Positions 10,901 through 25,900 of a DNA stretch of 64,000 nt are shown piece by piece. Made by a program: the position numbers and the translations under genes. The notes beneath the pieces were generated by a model. The model was not told where the DNA came from and ran no database searches. It saw only the letters and a list, made by a program, of their open reading frames with translations. The DNA comes from Tachypleus tridentatus (Eukaryota > Arthropoda > Merostomata > Xiphosura > Limulidae): positions 4,340,001 to 4,404,000 of the forward strand of contig NC_134830.1 of NCBI RefSeq assembly GCF_004210375.1, in the 5' to 3' direction. Within the stretch, counting starts at the first letter, position 1; each line of letters starts with the position of its first letter.

Positions 10901-13900
10901 AGAAACAGTATCAATACACGTTTAAACAGAACTTAGCAATGGTATAGAAACAATATCAATACACTTTTAAACAGAACTCAGCAATGGTACAGCAACAGTG
11001 TCAACACACTTTTAAACAGAATTCAGCAATGATATAGAAACAATATCAATACACTTTTAAACAGAACTCAGCAATGGTACAGCAACAGTATCAATACACT
11101 TTTAAACAGTACTCAGCAACGGTATAGAAACAGTATCAATACACGTTTAAACAGAACTTAGCAATGGTATAGAAACAATATCAAAACACTTTTAAACAGA
11201 ACTCAGCAATGGTACAGCAACAGTGTCAATACACTTTTAAACAGAATTCAGCAATGGTATAGAAACAGTATCAATACACTTTTAAACAGAACTTAGCAAT
11301 GGTATAGAAACAGTATCAATACACTTTTAAACAGAATTCAGCAATGGTATCGAAACAGTATCATTACACTTTTAAACAGAACTCAGCAATAGAATAAAAA
11401 CAGTATCAATACACTTTTAAAGAGAACTCAGCAATGGTATACAAACAGTATCATTACACTTTTAAACAGAACTCAGCAATAGAATAAAAACAGTATCAAT
11501 ACACTTTTAAAGAGAACTCAGCAATGGTATACAAACAGTATCAATACACTTTTAAACAGCAATCAGCAATGGTATAGAAACAGTATCAATACACTTTTAA
11601 ACAGCAATCAGCAATGGTATAGAAACAGTATCAATACACGTTTAAACAAAACTCAGCAATGGTATAGAAACAGTATCAATATACTTTTAAACAGAACTTA
11701 GCAGTGGTATAAAAACAGTATCGATACACTTTTAAACAGAACTCAGCAATGGTACAGCAACAGTATCAATACACTTTTAAACAGAATTCAGCAATGGTAT
11801 AGAAACAGTATCAATACACTTTTAAACAGAACTCAGCAATGGTACAGCAACAGTATCAATACACTTTTAAACAGTACTCAGCAACGGTATAGAAACAGTA
11901 TCAATACACGTTTAAACAGAACTTAGCAATGGTATAGAAACAATATCAATACACTTTTAAACAGAACTCAGCAATGGTACAGCAACAGTGTCAACACACT
12001 TTTAAACAGAATTCAGCAATGATATAGAAACAGTATCAATACACTTTTAAACAGAACTCAGCAATGGTACAGCAACAGTATCAATACACTTTTAAACAGT
12101 ACTCAGCAACGGTATAGAAACAGTATCAATACACGTTTAAACAGAACATAGCAATGGTATAGAAACAATATCAATACACTTTTAAACAGAACTCAGCAAT
12201 GGTACAGCAACAGTGTCAATACACTTTTAAACAGAATTCAGCAATGGTATAGAAACAGTATCAATACACTTTTAAACAGAACTTAGCAATGGTATAGAAA
12301 CAGTATCAATACACTTTTAAACACAACTCAGCAATGGTATAGAAACAGTATCAATAGACTTTTAAACAGCAATCAGCAATGGTATAGAAACAGTATCAAT
12401 ACACGTTTAAACAAAACTCAGCAATGGTATAGAAACAGTATCAATACACTTTTAAACAAAACTCAGCAATAGAATAAAAAGAGTATCAATACACTTTTAA
12501 AGAGAACTCAGCAATGGTATACAAACAGTATCAATACACTTTTAAACAGCAATCAGCAATGGTATAGAAACAGTATCAATACACTTTTAAACAGAACTCA
12601 GCAATGGTATAGAAACATTATCGATACACTTTTAAACAGAATTCAGCAATGATACAGCAACAGTATCAATACACTTTTAAACAGCACTCAGCAATGGTAC
12701 AGCAACAGTATCAATACACTTTTAAACAGAACTCAGCAATGGTATAGAAACAGTATCAATACACTTTTAAACAAAACTCAGCAATGGTATAGAAACAGTA
12801 TCAATATACTTTTAAACAGAACTCAGCAATGGAATAAAAACAGTATCAATACACTTTTAAAGAGAACTCAGCAATGGTATACAAACGGTATCAATACACT
12901 TTTAAACAGCAATCAGCAATGGTATAGAAACAGTATCAATACACTTTTAAACAGAACTCAGCAATGGTATAGAATCAGTATCAATACACTTTTAAACAGA
13001 ACTCAGCAATGATACAGCAACAGTATCAATACACTTTTAAACAGCACTCAGCAATGGTATACAAACAGTATCAATACACTTTTAAACAGCAATCAGCAAT
13101 GGTATAGAAACAGTATCAATACACTTTTAAACAGAACTCAGCAATGGTATAGAAACAGTATCGATACACTTTTAAACAGAATTCAGCAATGATACAGCAA
13201 CAGTATCAATACACTTTTAAACAGCACTCAGCAATGGTACAGCAACAGTATCAATACACTTTTAAACAGAACTCAGCAATGGTATAGAAACAGTATCAAT
13301 ACACTTTTAAACAAAACTCAGCAATGGTATAGAAACAGTATCAATATACTTTTAAACAGAACTTAGCAGTGGTATAAAAACAGTATCGATACACTTTTAA
13401 ACAGAATTCAGCAATGGTATAGAAACAGTATCAATACACGTTTAAACAAAACTCAGCAATGGTATAGAAACAGTATCAATACACTTTTAAACAGAACTCA
13501 GCAATGGTATAGAAACAGTATCGATACACTTTTAAACAGAATTCAGCAATGATACAGCAACAATATCAATACACTTTTAAACAGAACTCAGCAATGGTAC
13601 AGCAACAGTATCAATACACTTTTAAACAGAATTCAGCAATGGTATAGAAACAGTATCAATACACTTTTAAACAGAACTCAGCAATGGTACAGCAACAGTA
13701 TCAATACACTTTTAAACAGTACTCAGCAATGGTACAGCAACAATATCAGTACACTCTTAAACAGCACTCAGCAATGGTACAGCAACAGTATCAATACACT
13801 TTTAAACAGAACTCAGCAATGGTACAGCAACAGTATCAATACACTTTTAAACAGAACTCAGCAATGGTACAGCAACAGTGTCAATACACTTTTAAACAGA

Positions 13901-16900
13901 ATTCAGCAATGGTATAGAAACAGTATCAATACACTTTTAAACAGAACTTAGCAATGGTATAGAAACAGTATCAATACACTTTTAAACAGAATTCAGCAAT
14001 GGTATCGAAACAGTATCAATACACTTTTAAACACAACTCAGCAATGGTATAGAAACAGTATCAATAGACTTTTAAACAGCAATCAGCAATGGTATAGAAA
14101 CAGTATCAATACACGTTTAAACAAAACTCAGCAATGGTATAGAAACAGTATCAATACACTTTTAAACAGAACTCAGCAATGGTATAGAAACAGTATCGAT
14201 ACACTTTTAAACAGAATTCAGCAATGATACAGCAACAGTATCAATACACTTTTAAACAGAACTCAGCAATAGAATAAAAAGAGTATCAATACACTTTTAA
14301 AGAGAACTCAGCAATGGTATACAAACAGTATGAATACACTTTTAAACAGCAATCAGCAATGGTATAGAAACAGTATCAATACACTTTTAAACAGAACTCA
14401 GCAATGGTATAGAAACATTATAGATACACTTTTGAACAGAATTCAGCAATGATACAGCAACAGTATCAATACAGTTTTAAACAGCACTCAGCAATGGTAC
14501 AGCAACAGTATCAATACACTTTTAAACAGAACTCAGCAATGGTATAGAAACAGTATCAATACACTTTTAAACAAAACTCAGCAATGGTATAGAAATAGTA
14601 TCAATATACTTTTAAACAGAACTCAGCAATAGAATAAAAACAGTATCAATACACTTTTAAAGAGAACTCGGCAATGGTATACAAACGGTATCAATACACT
14701 TTTAAACAGCAATCAGCAATGGTATAGAAACAGTATCAATACACTTTTAAACAGAACTCAGCAATGGTATAGAATCAGTATCAATAGACTTTTAAACAGC
14801 AATCAGCAATGGTATAGAAACAGTATCAATACACGTTTAAACAAAACTCAGCAATGGTATAGAAACAGTATCAATACACTTTTAAACAGAACTCAGCAAT
14901 GGTATAGAAACAGTATCGATACACTTTTAAACAGAATTCAGCAATGATACAGCAACAGTATCAACACACTTTTAAACAGCACTCAGCAATGGTACAGCAA
15001 CAGTATCAATACACTTTTAAACAGAACTCAGCAATGGTATAGAAACAGTATCAATACATTTTTAAACAAAACTCAGCAATGGTATAGAAACAGTATCAAT
15101 ATACTTTTAAACAGAACTTAGCATTGGTATAGAAACAGTATCGATACACTTTTAAACAGATTTCAGCAATGGTATAGAAACAGTATCAATACACTTTTAA
15201 ACAAAACTCAGCAATGGCATAGAAACAGTGTCAATACACTTGTAAACAAAACTCAGCAATGGTATAGAAACAGTATCATTACACTTTTAAACAGAACTCA
15301 GCAATGGTATAAAAACAGTATCAACACACTTTTAAACAGCACTCAGAAATGGTACAGCAACAGTATCAATACACTCTTAAACAGAACTCAGCAATAGAAT
15401 AAAAACAGTATCAATACACTTTTAAAGAGAACTCAGCAATGGTATACAAACAGTATCATTACACTTTTAAACAGAACTCAGCAATAGAATAAAAACAGTA
15501 TCAATACACTTTTAAAGAGAACTCAGCAATGGTATACAAACAGTATCAATACACTTTTAAACAGCAATCAGCAATGGTATAGAAACAGTATCAATACACT
15601 TTTAAACAGAACTCAGCAATGGTATAGAAACAGTATCGATACACTTTTAAACAGAATTCAGCAATGATACAGCAACAGTATCAATACACTTTTAAACAGC
15701 ACTCAGCAATGGTACAGCAACAGTATCAATACACTTTTAAACAGAACTCAGCAATGGTATAGAAACAGTATCAATACACTTTTAAACAAAACTCAGCAAT
15801 GGTATAGAAACAGTATCAATATACTTTTAAATAGAACTTAGCAGTGGTATAGAAACAGTATCGATACACTTTTAAACAGAATTCAGCAATGGTATAGAAA
15901 CAGTATCAATACACTTTTAAACAAAACTCAGCAATGGCATAGAAACAGTATCAATACACTTGTAAACAAAACTCAGCAATGGTATAGAAACTGTATCATT
16001 ACACTTTTAAACAGAACTCAGCAATGGTATAAAAACAGTATCAATACACTTTTAAACAGCACTCAGAAATGGTACAGCAACAGTATCAATACACTTTTAA
16101 ACAGAACTCAGCAATAGAATAAAAACAGTATCAATACACTTTTAAACAGAACTCAGCAATGGTATAGAAACAGTATCAATACACTTTTAAACAGCACTCA
16201 GGAATAGTACAGCAACAGTATCAATACAGTTTTAAACAGAACTCAGCAATGGTATAGAAACAGTATCAATACACTTTTAAACAGAACTCAGCAATGGTGC
16301 AGCAACAGTATCAATACACTTTTAAACAGAACTCAGCAATGGTATAGAAACAGTATCAATACACTTTTAAACAGAACTCAGCAATGGTACAGCAACAATA
16401 TCAATACACTTTTAAACAGTACTCAGCAATGGTATAGAAACAGTATCAATACACTTTTAAACAGAACTCAACAATGGTATAAAACAGTATCATTACACTT
16501 TTAAACAGCAAACTGTAAACAGTAAGTATCTGGTTACCTATGTTTGCAATACTTTTTATAACGAAGGTTTACCCTGTTGGATGTCCTGTACTGAATATGA
16601 TATTTAGACATTCAGATATTAGAAACATTCCTCGTTCGTTCTTCGGAACAATACCATAAAATTCGTTATAAAGACCTGATAATAACAATCCACAATATCA
16701 GTAATAAGACCAGGTAATGACACCTCGGTGGCTTTTCTAAATAAACCACACCCACACTCCTTTAAAAGTGCTTACTTGTTTAAATGTAATCGCGTATAAT
16801 GAGTTTGATGAATTCCACTAAAAGCTGCTCGAGGATTTAATGAACCATTCATAAAGCCAAGAGAAGAGGTAAAAAATAATCATTAGCTTTTAATCTACTT

Positions 16901-19900
16901 CAATCGATTTGACTGTCATTTTTATTACTCGCCAACGGCCTTAAATTCCAGTTTGCGATTTTGTGGCAACTAAGTGAAACTTATATAGCGTGGCTTCTCT
17001 TCATGTGATTAAACAGATATGTGAAACTTACATAGCGTGGCTTCTCTTCATGTGATTAAACAGATATGTGAAACTTACATAGCGTGGCTTCTCTTCATGT
17101 GATTAAACAGATATGTGAAACTTACATAGCGTGGCTTCTCTTCATGTGATTAAACAGATATGTGAAACTTACATAGCGTGGCTTCTCTTCATGTGATTAA
17201 ACAGATATGTGAAACTTACATAGCGTGGCTTCTCTTCATGTGATTAAACAGATATGTGAAACTTACATAGCGTAGCTTCTCTTCATGTGATTAAACAGAT
17301 ATGTGAAACTTACATAGCGTGGCTTCTCTTCATGTGATTAAACAGATATGTGAAACTTACATAGCGTGGATTCTCTTCATGTGATTAAACAGATATGTGA
17401 AACTTACATAGCGTGGCTTCTCTTCATGTGATTAAACAGATATGTGAAACTTACATAGCGTGGCTTCTCTTCATGTGATTAAACAGATATGTGAAACTTA
17501 CATAGCGTGGCTTCTCTTCATGTGATTAAACAGATATGTGAAACTTACATAGCGTGGCTTCTCTTGATGTGATTAAACAGATATGTGAAACTTACATAGC
17601 GTGGCTTCTCTTCATGTGATTATGTGGTTGAATGGGATACAAGGTGTTTGGTTTCGTTATCTAGATTCTTGTAACCTGTTCGCTTTTAACCTTCGATTGC
17701 ACGGTCTAAACTATAATTCTGACATTACCAAATAGAAAATTGTAGTTATTTTATCTGAACTTGACAGGTGAAATGTTGTACGGTCTACAATATAATTCTG
17801 ACGTTACCAAATAGAAAATTGTAGTTATTTTATCTGAACTTGACAGGTGAAATGTTGTACGGTCTACAATATAATTCTGACGTTACCAAATAGAAAATTG
17901 TAGTTATTTTATCTGAACTTGACAGGTGAAATGTTGTACGGTCTACAATATAATTCTGACGTTACCAAATAGAAAATTGTAGTTATTTTATCTGAACTTG
18001 ACAGGTGAAATGTTGTACGGTCTACAATATAATTCTGACGTTACCAAATAGAAAATTGTAGTTATTTTATCTGAACTTGACAGGTGAAATGTTGTACGGT
18101 CTACAATATAATTCTGACGTTACCAAATAGAAAATTGTAGTTATTTTATCTGAACTTGACAGGTGAAATGTTGTACGGTCTACAATATAATTCTGACGTT
18201 ACCAAATAGAAAATTGTAGTTATTTTATCTGAACTTGACAGGTGAAATGTTGTACGGTCTACAATATAATTCTGACGTTACCAAATAGAAAATTGTAGTT
18301 ATTTTATCTGAACTTGACAGGTGAAATGTTGTACGGTCTACAATATAATTCTGACGTTACCAAATAGAAAATTGTAGTTATTTTATCTGAACTTGACAGG
18401 TGAAATGTTGTACGGTCTACAATATAATTCTGACGTTACCAAATAGAAAATTGTAGTTATTTTATCTGAACTTGACAGGTGAAATGTTGTACGGTCTAAA
18501 TATAATTCTGACGTTACCAAATAGAAAATTGTAGTTATTTTATCTGAACTTGACAGGTGAAATGTTGTACGGTCTAAATATAATTCTGACGTTACCAAAT
18601 AGAAAATTGTAGTTATTTTATCTGAACTTGACAGGTGAAATGTTGTACGGTCTACAATATAATTCTGACGTTACCAAATAGAAAATTGTAGTTATTTTAT
18701 CTGAACTTGACAGGTGAAATGTTGTACGGTCTAAATATAATTCTGACGTTACCAAATAGAAAATTGTAGTTATTTTATCTGAACTTGACAGGTGAAATGT
18801 TGTACGGTCTACAATATAATTCTGACGTTACCAAATAGAAAATTGTAGTTATTTTATCTGAACTTGACAGGTGGAATGTTGTACGGTCTACAATATAATT
18901 CTGACGTTACCAAATAGAAAATTGTAGTTATTTTATCTGAACTTGACAGGTGAAATGTTGTACGGTCTACAATATAATTCTGACGTTACCAAATAGAAAA
19001 TTGTAGTTATTTTATCTGAACTTGACATGTGAAATGTTCTACGGTCTAAACTATAATTCTGACATTACCAAATAGAAAATTGTAGTTATTTTATCTGAAC
19101 TTGACATGTGAAATGTTGTACGGTCTAAACTATAATTCTGACATTACCAAATAGAAAATTGTAGTTATTTTATCTGAACTTGACAGGTGAAGTGTTGTAC
19201 GGTCTAAACTATAATTCTGACATTACCAAATAGAAAATTGTAGTTATCTTATCTGAACTTGACAGGTGAAGTGTTGTACGGTCTAAACTATAATTCGTTT
19301 ATCCAAGGATAAACAAGTTTTTTACAATTAAACCTATATTAAACCTACATGTTGTTGTCTACATGTTTCGTTTTATTCAAAAATCTGCATTTGTTTCTTT
19401 GTGCTCACGCATTTTTATTTTTATTTTAATATCCGAAATTATGTATGGATCACACGTATCAGTTATTATATTATGTATGGATCACACGTATCAGTTATTA
19501 TATTATGTATGGATCACACGTATCAGTTATTATATTTCATTGTATGAAAAGCTCTCTCGTGTCCCATAATACGAACTCATCGGAGAATACCAAAAGCTCA
19601 CTTCATTTACACTAAACAAACAACAGCTTTGTTTATACGCTGATCTTTCACACCAGATGGCAGTCAATCTGACAATACACCTACATAACGTTTTACTATT
19701 AAACTCTAAACATTACTAAGATTGTATCATGCTTGTATTACATTTATTTCTCTATTACAACATAAAAATGTTACAGATTATTTTATGAGTAATTTCAGGA
19801 AAACACAAATATTACAATACTTTGTGTGGCACGCTGATGAAAGTTGTTTATTGTGCAACAAAGAGCGACACAACGAGCTAAATGTACTGTGTCCATTAAA

Positions 19901-22900
19901 GTTATTTTAGTTTCTAACTTATCGCTGAACCACCAGGGGAGAGGGCATTTTATGAGGTTATAAAGCAAATATTTTCAACACAATGTAACCATTATAGTAT
20001 TATTTTAATATAATGGGTCTTTCATTATGAATTTTTTTTTATAGAAATACTACATTGAATTGTATGGAACTCCAATTCCAGGTATGTATTTCACGTGTTA
20101 GAACACGGTCTATACCTTTCTTACTATAATTATTTTGTATCTTTCTGCATGTAGATACGTTGACTTACTTAAATACGGGCTCAGAAGTCGACAGTTCAAC
20201 AAACAAAAGCAGCGAAGGAAGTTTGAGTGGCACTTCAACGTTGGACACAAACCACCAATCAGAGTAGAGCAATTGAATGACGTCAATTATCATCACCTGA
20301 TGATTGAAGAAGACCGAGACACCGCCTTTCTTGCTTTGTTGGAAAGTTTTATGGAATCAGCACCTCAACTTGTGTTACAGATCTATATTTTAGCTGAACG
20401 AGAATCGCCTGCTTCGTTTCTTACAGGTAACCTTGACTGCTAAGTTTCTTACAGGTAACCTTGACTGCTTCGTTTCTTACAGGTAACCTTGACTGCTTCG
20501 TTTCTTACAGGTAACCTTGACTGCTTCGTTTCTTCACGTGACCTTTACTGCTTCGTTTCTTACAGGTAACCTTGACTGCTAAGTTTCCTTAACAAGTTTT
20601 ACATTGTTCTCATAAAGTCTCTGTTGGATGTTTTTCAGATTCGTATAAGAAAATTTTGTATTTATGTTGTTTCATAAAAAATAAACTATCTGACCCGTGT
20701 TTACTCCCATTAGGTTCATTTTAGTAACTGTTAGTTTTATCAGTTGGTACTAGGTTTACCAGTTCCTGTTAGTAGTTGTCGCAACTACTTAGTTTTGTCA
20801 GTTACTCTTGATATTATAAGTTACTGGTTCCTTTTCTCAGTTATTATTGATTTTATCAGCTCCTGCTGACTTTATCAGTTACTGTTGATTTTCTCAACTC
20901 CTGTTAACTTTATCAGTTACTGTTGGTTTTGTCTGTTACTTTATCAGTTACTGTTGATTTTCTCAGCTCCTGTTGACTTTATCAGTTACTGTTGGTTTTG
21001 TCTGTTACTTTATCAGTTACTGTTGATTTTCTCAACTCCTGTTCACTTTATCAGTTACTGTTGATTTTGTCTGTTACTTTATCAGTTACTGTTGATTTTC
21101 TCAACTCCTGTTCACTTTATCAGTTACTGTTGATTTTGTCTGTTACTTTATCAGTTACTGTTGATTTTGTCTGTTACTTTATCAGTTACTGTTGATTTTC
21201 TCAACTCCTGTTCACTTTATCAGTTACTGTTGGTTTTATCTGTTACTTTATCAGTTACTGTTGGTTTTATCTGTTACTTTATCAGTTACTGTTGATTTTG
21301 TCTGTTACTTTATCACTTACTGTTGATTTTCTCAACTCCTGTTCACTTTATCAGTTACTGTTGGTTTTATCTGTTACTTTATCAGTTACTGTTGATTTTC
21401 TCAACTCCTGTTCACTTTATCAGTTACTGTTGGTTTTATCATACCTAAGTATATCAAAATATTTTCTTGTATGTTATTAAGGAAAACTACTCAAACTGCG
21501 ATACGTTAATTAATTCTGTCTAATTACTGACTGAATCAAGTGCTTCATGTGTGCTGAATATTTATTCATATTTTAACAATAAAAACTGAATCATGGTGTA
21601 ATATAACAGTATCACAAGATCTTATTTCCATAAAAACTGGGTCATGTAATAATATAACAGTATCACAAGATCTTATTTCCATAAAAACTGAGTCATGTAA
21701 TAATATAACAGTATCACAAGACCTTATTTCCATATAAACTGGGTCATGTAATAATATAACAGTATCACAAGATCTTATTTCCATATAAACTGGGTCATGT
21801 AATGATATAACAGTATCACAAAACCTTATTTCCATATAAACTGGGTCATGTAATAATATAACAGTATCACAAGACCTTATTTCCATATAAACTGGGTCAT
21901 GTAATAATATAACAGTATCACAAGACCTTATTTCCATATAAACTGAGTCATGTAATAATATAACAGTATCACAAGACCTTATTTCCATATAAACTGGGTC
22001 ATGTAATAATATAACAGTATCACAAGACCTTATTTCCATATAAACTGGGTCATGTAATAATATAACAGTATCACAAGACCTTATTTCTATATAAACTGAG
22101 TCATGTAATAATATAACAGTGTCACAAAACCTTATTTCCATATAAACTAGGTCATGTAATAATATAACAGTATCACAAGATCTTATTTCCATATCAACTG
22201 AGTCATGTAATAATATAACAGTATCACGAGACCTTATTTCCATATAAACTGGGTCATGTAATAATATAACAGTATCACAAGATCTTATTTCCATATAAAC
22301 TAGGTCATGTAATAATATAACAGTATCACAAGATCTTATTTCCATATACACTGGGTCATGTAATAATATAACAGTATCACAAGACCTTATTTCTATATAA
22401 ACTGAGTCATGTAATAATATAACAGTATCACAAGACCTTATTTCCATATAAACTAGGTCATGTAATAATATAACAGTATCACAAGATCTTATTTCTATAT
22501 AAACTGAGTCATGTAATAATATAACAGTATCACAAAACCTTATTTCCATATAAACTGGGTCATGTAATAATATAACAGTATCACGAGACCATATTTCTAT
22601 ATAAACTGGGTCATGTAATAATATAACAGTATCACAAGACCTTATTTCTATATAAACTGAGTCATGTAATGATATAACAGTATCACAAAACCTTATTTCC
22701 ATATAAACTGGGTCATGTAATAATATAACAGTATCACAAGACCTTATTTCCATATAAACTGAGTCATGTAATAATATAACAGTATCACAAGACCTTATTT
22801 CCATATAAACTGGGTCATGTAATAATATAACAGTATCACAAGACCTTATTTCCATATAAACTGGGTCATGTAATAATATAACAGTGTCACAAAACCTTAT

Positions 22901-25900
22901 TTCCATATAAACTGGGTCATGTAATAATATAACAGTATCACGAGACCTTATTTCCATATAAACTGGGTCATGTAATAATATAACAGTATCACAAGATCTT
23001 ATTTCCATATAAACTAGGTCATGTAATAATATAACAGTATCACAAGATCTTATTTCCATATACACTGGGTCATGTAATAATATAACAGTATCACAAGACC
23101 TTATTTCTATATAAACTGAGTCATGTAATAATATAACAGTATCACAAGACCTTATTTCCATATAAACTAGGTCATGTAATAATATAACAGTATCACAAGA
23201 TCTTATTTCTATATAAACTGAGTCATGTAATAATATAACAGTGTCACAAAACCTTATTTCCATATAAACTGGGTCATGTAATAATATAACAGTATCACAA
23301 GACCTTATTTCCATATCAACTGAGTCATGTAATAATATAACAGTATCACGAAACCTTATTTCCATATAAACTGGGTCATGTAATAATATAACAGTATCAC
23401 AAGATCTTATTTCCATATAAACTAGGTCATGTAATAATATAACAGTATCACAAGATCTTATTTCCATATACACTGGGTCATGTAATAATATAACAGTATC
23501 ACAAGACCTTATTTCTATATAAACTGAGTCATGTAATAATATAACAGTATCACAAGACCTTATTTCTATATAAACTGAGTCATGTAATAATATAACAGTA
23601 TCACAAGACCTTATTTATATATAAACTGTGTCATGTAATAATGTAACAGTATCACAAAACCTTATTTCCATATAAACTGGGTCATGTAATAATATAACAG
23701 TATCACAAGACCTTATTTCCATATAAACTGGGTCATGTAATAATATAACAGTATCACGAGACCTTATTTCCAAATAAACTGAGTCATGTAATAATATAAC
23801 AGTATCACAAGATCTTATTTCCATATAAACTAGCTAATTTAGGATGTTTCTTTTTTATTATTTATTCTAAATATTCTTTAAAACATTAGTCTTAGAGAGT
23901 GACTGTGTATTTTGTTCATGATAAACCTATATTTTCAAGGTTAGTTGGGTTCATAATATTTTGTGTTAACTTCAAAAAATGTGCTATTTGTTCTCTGCCC
24001 ACCAAGGGTATCGAGTTGGGTTCATAAGCTTAAACTGGTTAGCCCACTACTTCGTTTAATCTTATCTGCTGCATGTAAAGTTATTTTCTCGGAGCTGCTA
24101 GAATATGTTAAAGCTGTTAATTTCAGGAGTGGAAAGTATCTATTTCAGATGTCAATGTGGTATCCAGTTACAGAGAACTGGAAAATAATATTGTTTTAAA
24201 TTGATAAAAGTATTCGGTTATCAAATTCTGGCATGAAAACGTTACTGATTTTATTGGTCTATTTTTTCATTCCTGGCATTTTAACTTTTCTCAAAATTTC
24301 ACTCTCAATCATCTTAACAAACGAACATGGCAGGGGTTTAGTTTAGAGAAATCTGAAGAATCTCTCTCCAACTGGGATAGTCAGGAACCTTGTGGTTCCT
24401 CTTCGTCCTCTTTCGTGAAAGATTATTGAAATTAGCAGGGGGTTTTGTTTTTCTTTTATCTTGACTCTGTTTTGGGTGTAGGAGTGAGGTTGGTCATAAT
24501 ATTGATGAGCGAGACAAAGGTAGCACCGGAGAAACCAGCCAGACCAGATACCGAAAAGCAGATGTCATAAGGTTGGTCATAATATTGATGAGCGAGACAA
24601 AGGTAGCACCGGAGAAACCAGCCAGACCAGATACCGAAAAGCAGATGTCATGAGGTTGGTCATAATATTGATGAGCGAGACAAAGGTAGCACCGGAGAAA
24701 CCAGCCAGACCAGATACCGAAAAGCAGATGTCATAAGGTTGGTCATAATATTGATGAGCGAGACAAAGGTAGCACCGGAGAAACCAGCCAGACCAGATAC
24801 CGAAAAGCAGATGTCATGAGGTTGGTCATAATATTGATGAGCGAGACAAAGGTAGCACCGGAGAAACCAGCCAGACCAGATACCGAAAAGCAGATGTCAT
24901 GAGGTTGGTCATAATATTGATGAGCGAGACAAAGGTAGCACCGGAGAAACCAGCCAGACCAGATACCGAAAAGCAGATGTCAAAGTAAATATGAACATAT
25001 ACGCGAAACGACCCGATTCAGGGCTGGGCAATATGATGCCTTGGCTGGGATCTAAAGATCCAATGCCTGAGATTTGGATGTGGAGGGAAACAAGAGTGTT
25101 CCGAGAAAACCCACTTTCACAGGACAGGCGCCGAAAGATTTACCTGTCCTGTGCCCGAGACCTGAAAAAGAAATACATATTATATACGTAAGGTTTGTCC
25201 TTTATATACTTTGTTGTGTGATTTGAGATTGCTGAAATATGTTGTATGTTGAAATATATTTTGTTGGTGCACTGGCTAATTTACATAGTGATGCAGTTTG
25301 TTTGTTTCTGTGTTCTGCTTTTAAATAATATTTGTATGACATTTCTATTAGTCTGTTTCCAAGAGTTGGTAAGTTACTGATTTGGTGTAAGTTTACTGGT
25401 GTGTATGATGCTCTTAGTATTTTATTTTGTTGTACTTGGATTTTTCTGTAGTGTGTTATTTGACATATTATATGTGACTTGACATCCATACTCTATTAAC
25501 GGACGGATGTGAACGTTGTATATCTTAACATAATCCTACCTCTATTGGTTTTATAGTTTGCCTGCAGGTGGCGTCAGTGGCGTCGTCACTCTTTGAGCTG
25601 TCTTGGGCCTTAGCATTCTACCAACGCGCTCTGCGCCGATCAGTTCTAGACAAAAAGAACATGACTCGAACTGGAACTGCTATTCAATTCCTGTGGCGTT
25701 TTTGTACCATCGGGGCCCGTGTGTTTGCCCTGGCATTGTTTGCATCAGAGTACAAACTGTGGACGATACCAGTGTGTGTAGGTCATTGGGGCGTTATGAC
25801 CGTATGGATAATGCACCAACGTACTCACTTCTGTGATGACGAGACAGGAAAGAGGGGTCATTGTGAAGAGTACTTGTTCAACATGGTCATTGGTGTGGTT

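Noticed and set aside
9549-16510. Gln/Tyr-rich frames (MVQQQYQYTFKQ) that could suggest a prion-like protein
   Set aside because: Frames exist only where the TAG-containing unit variant is missing; they are scattered and carry no gene signals.
21566-23473. 635-codon minus-strand frame (MEIRSCDTVILLHD repeats)
   Set aside because: 51 bp array with period a multiple of 3; no domain, no splice or start context, and it lies antisense in an intron.
23985-24012. SINE family 2 fragment on the minus strand
   Set aside because: Only ~20 matching bases around GGTATCGA; too short to support.
25568-25568. XKR exon 3 starting at CCTGCAG|GTGGCG
   Set aside because: Good-looking acceptor but it breaks the reading frame with exon 2; the site 11 bp upstream keeps frame and the conserved LQ.
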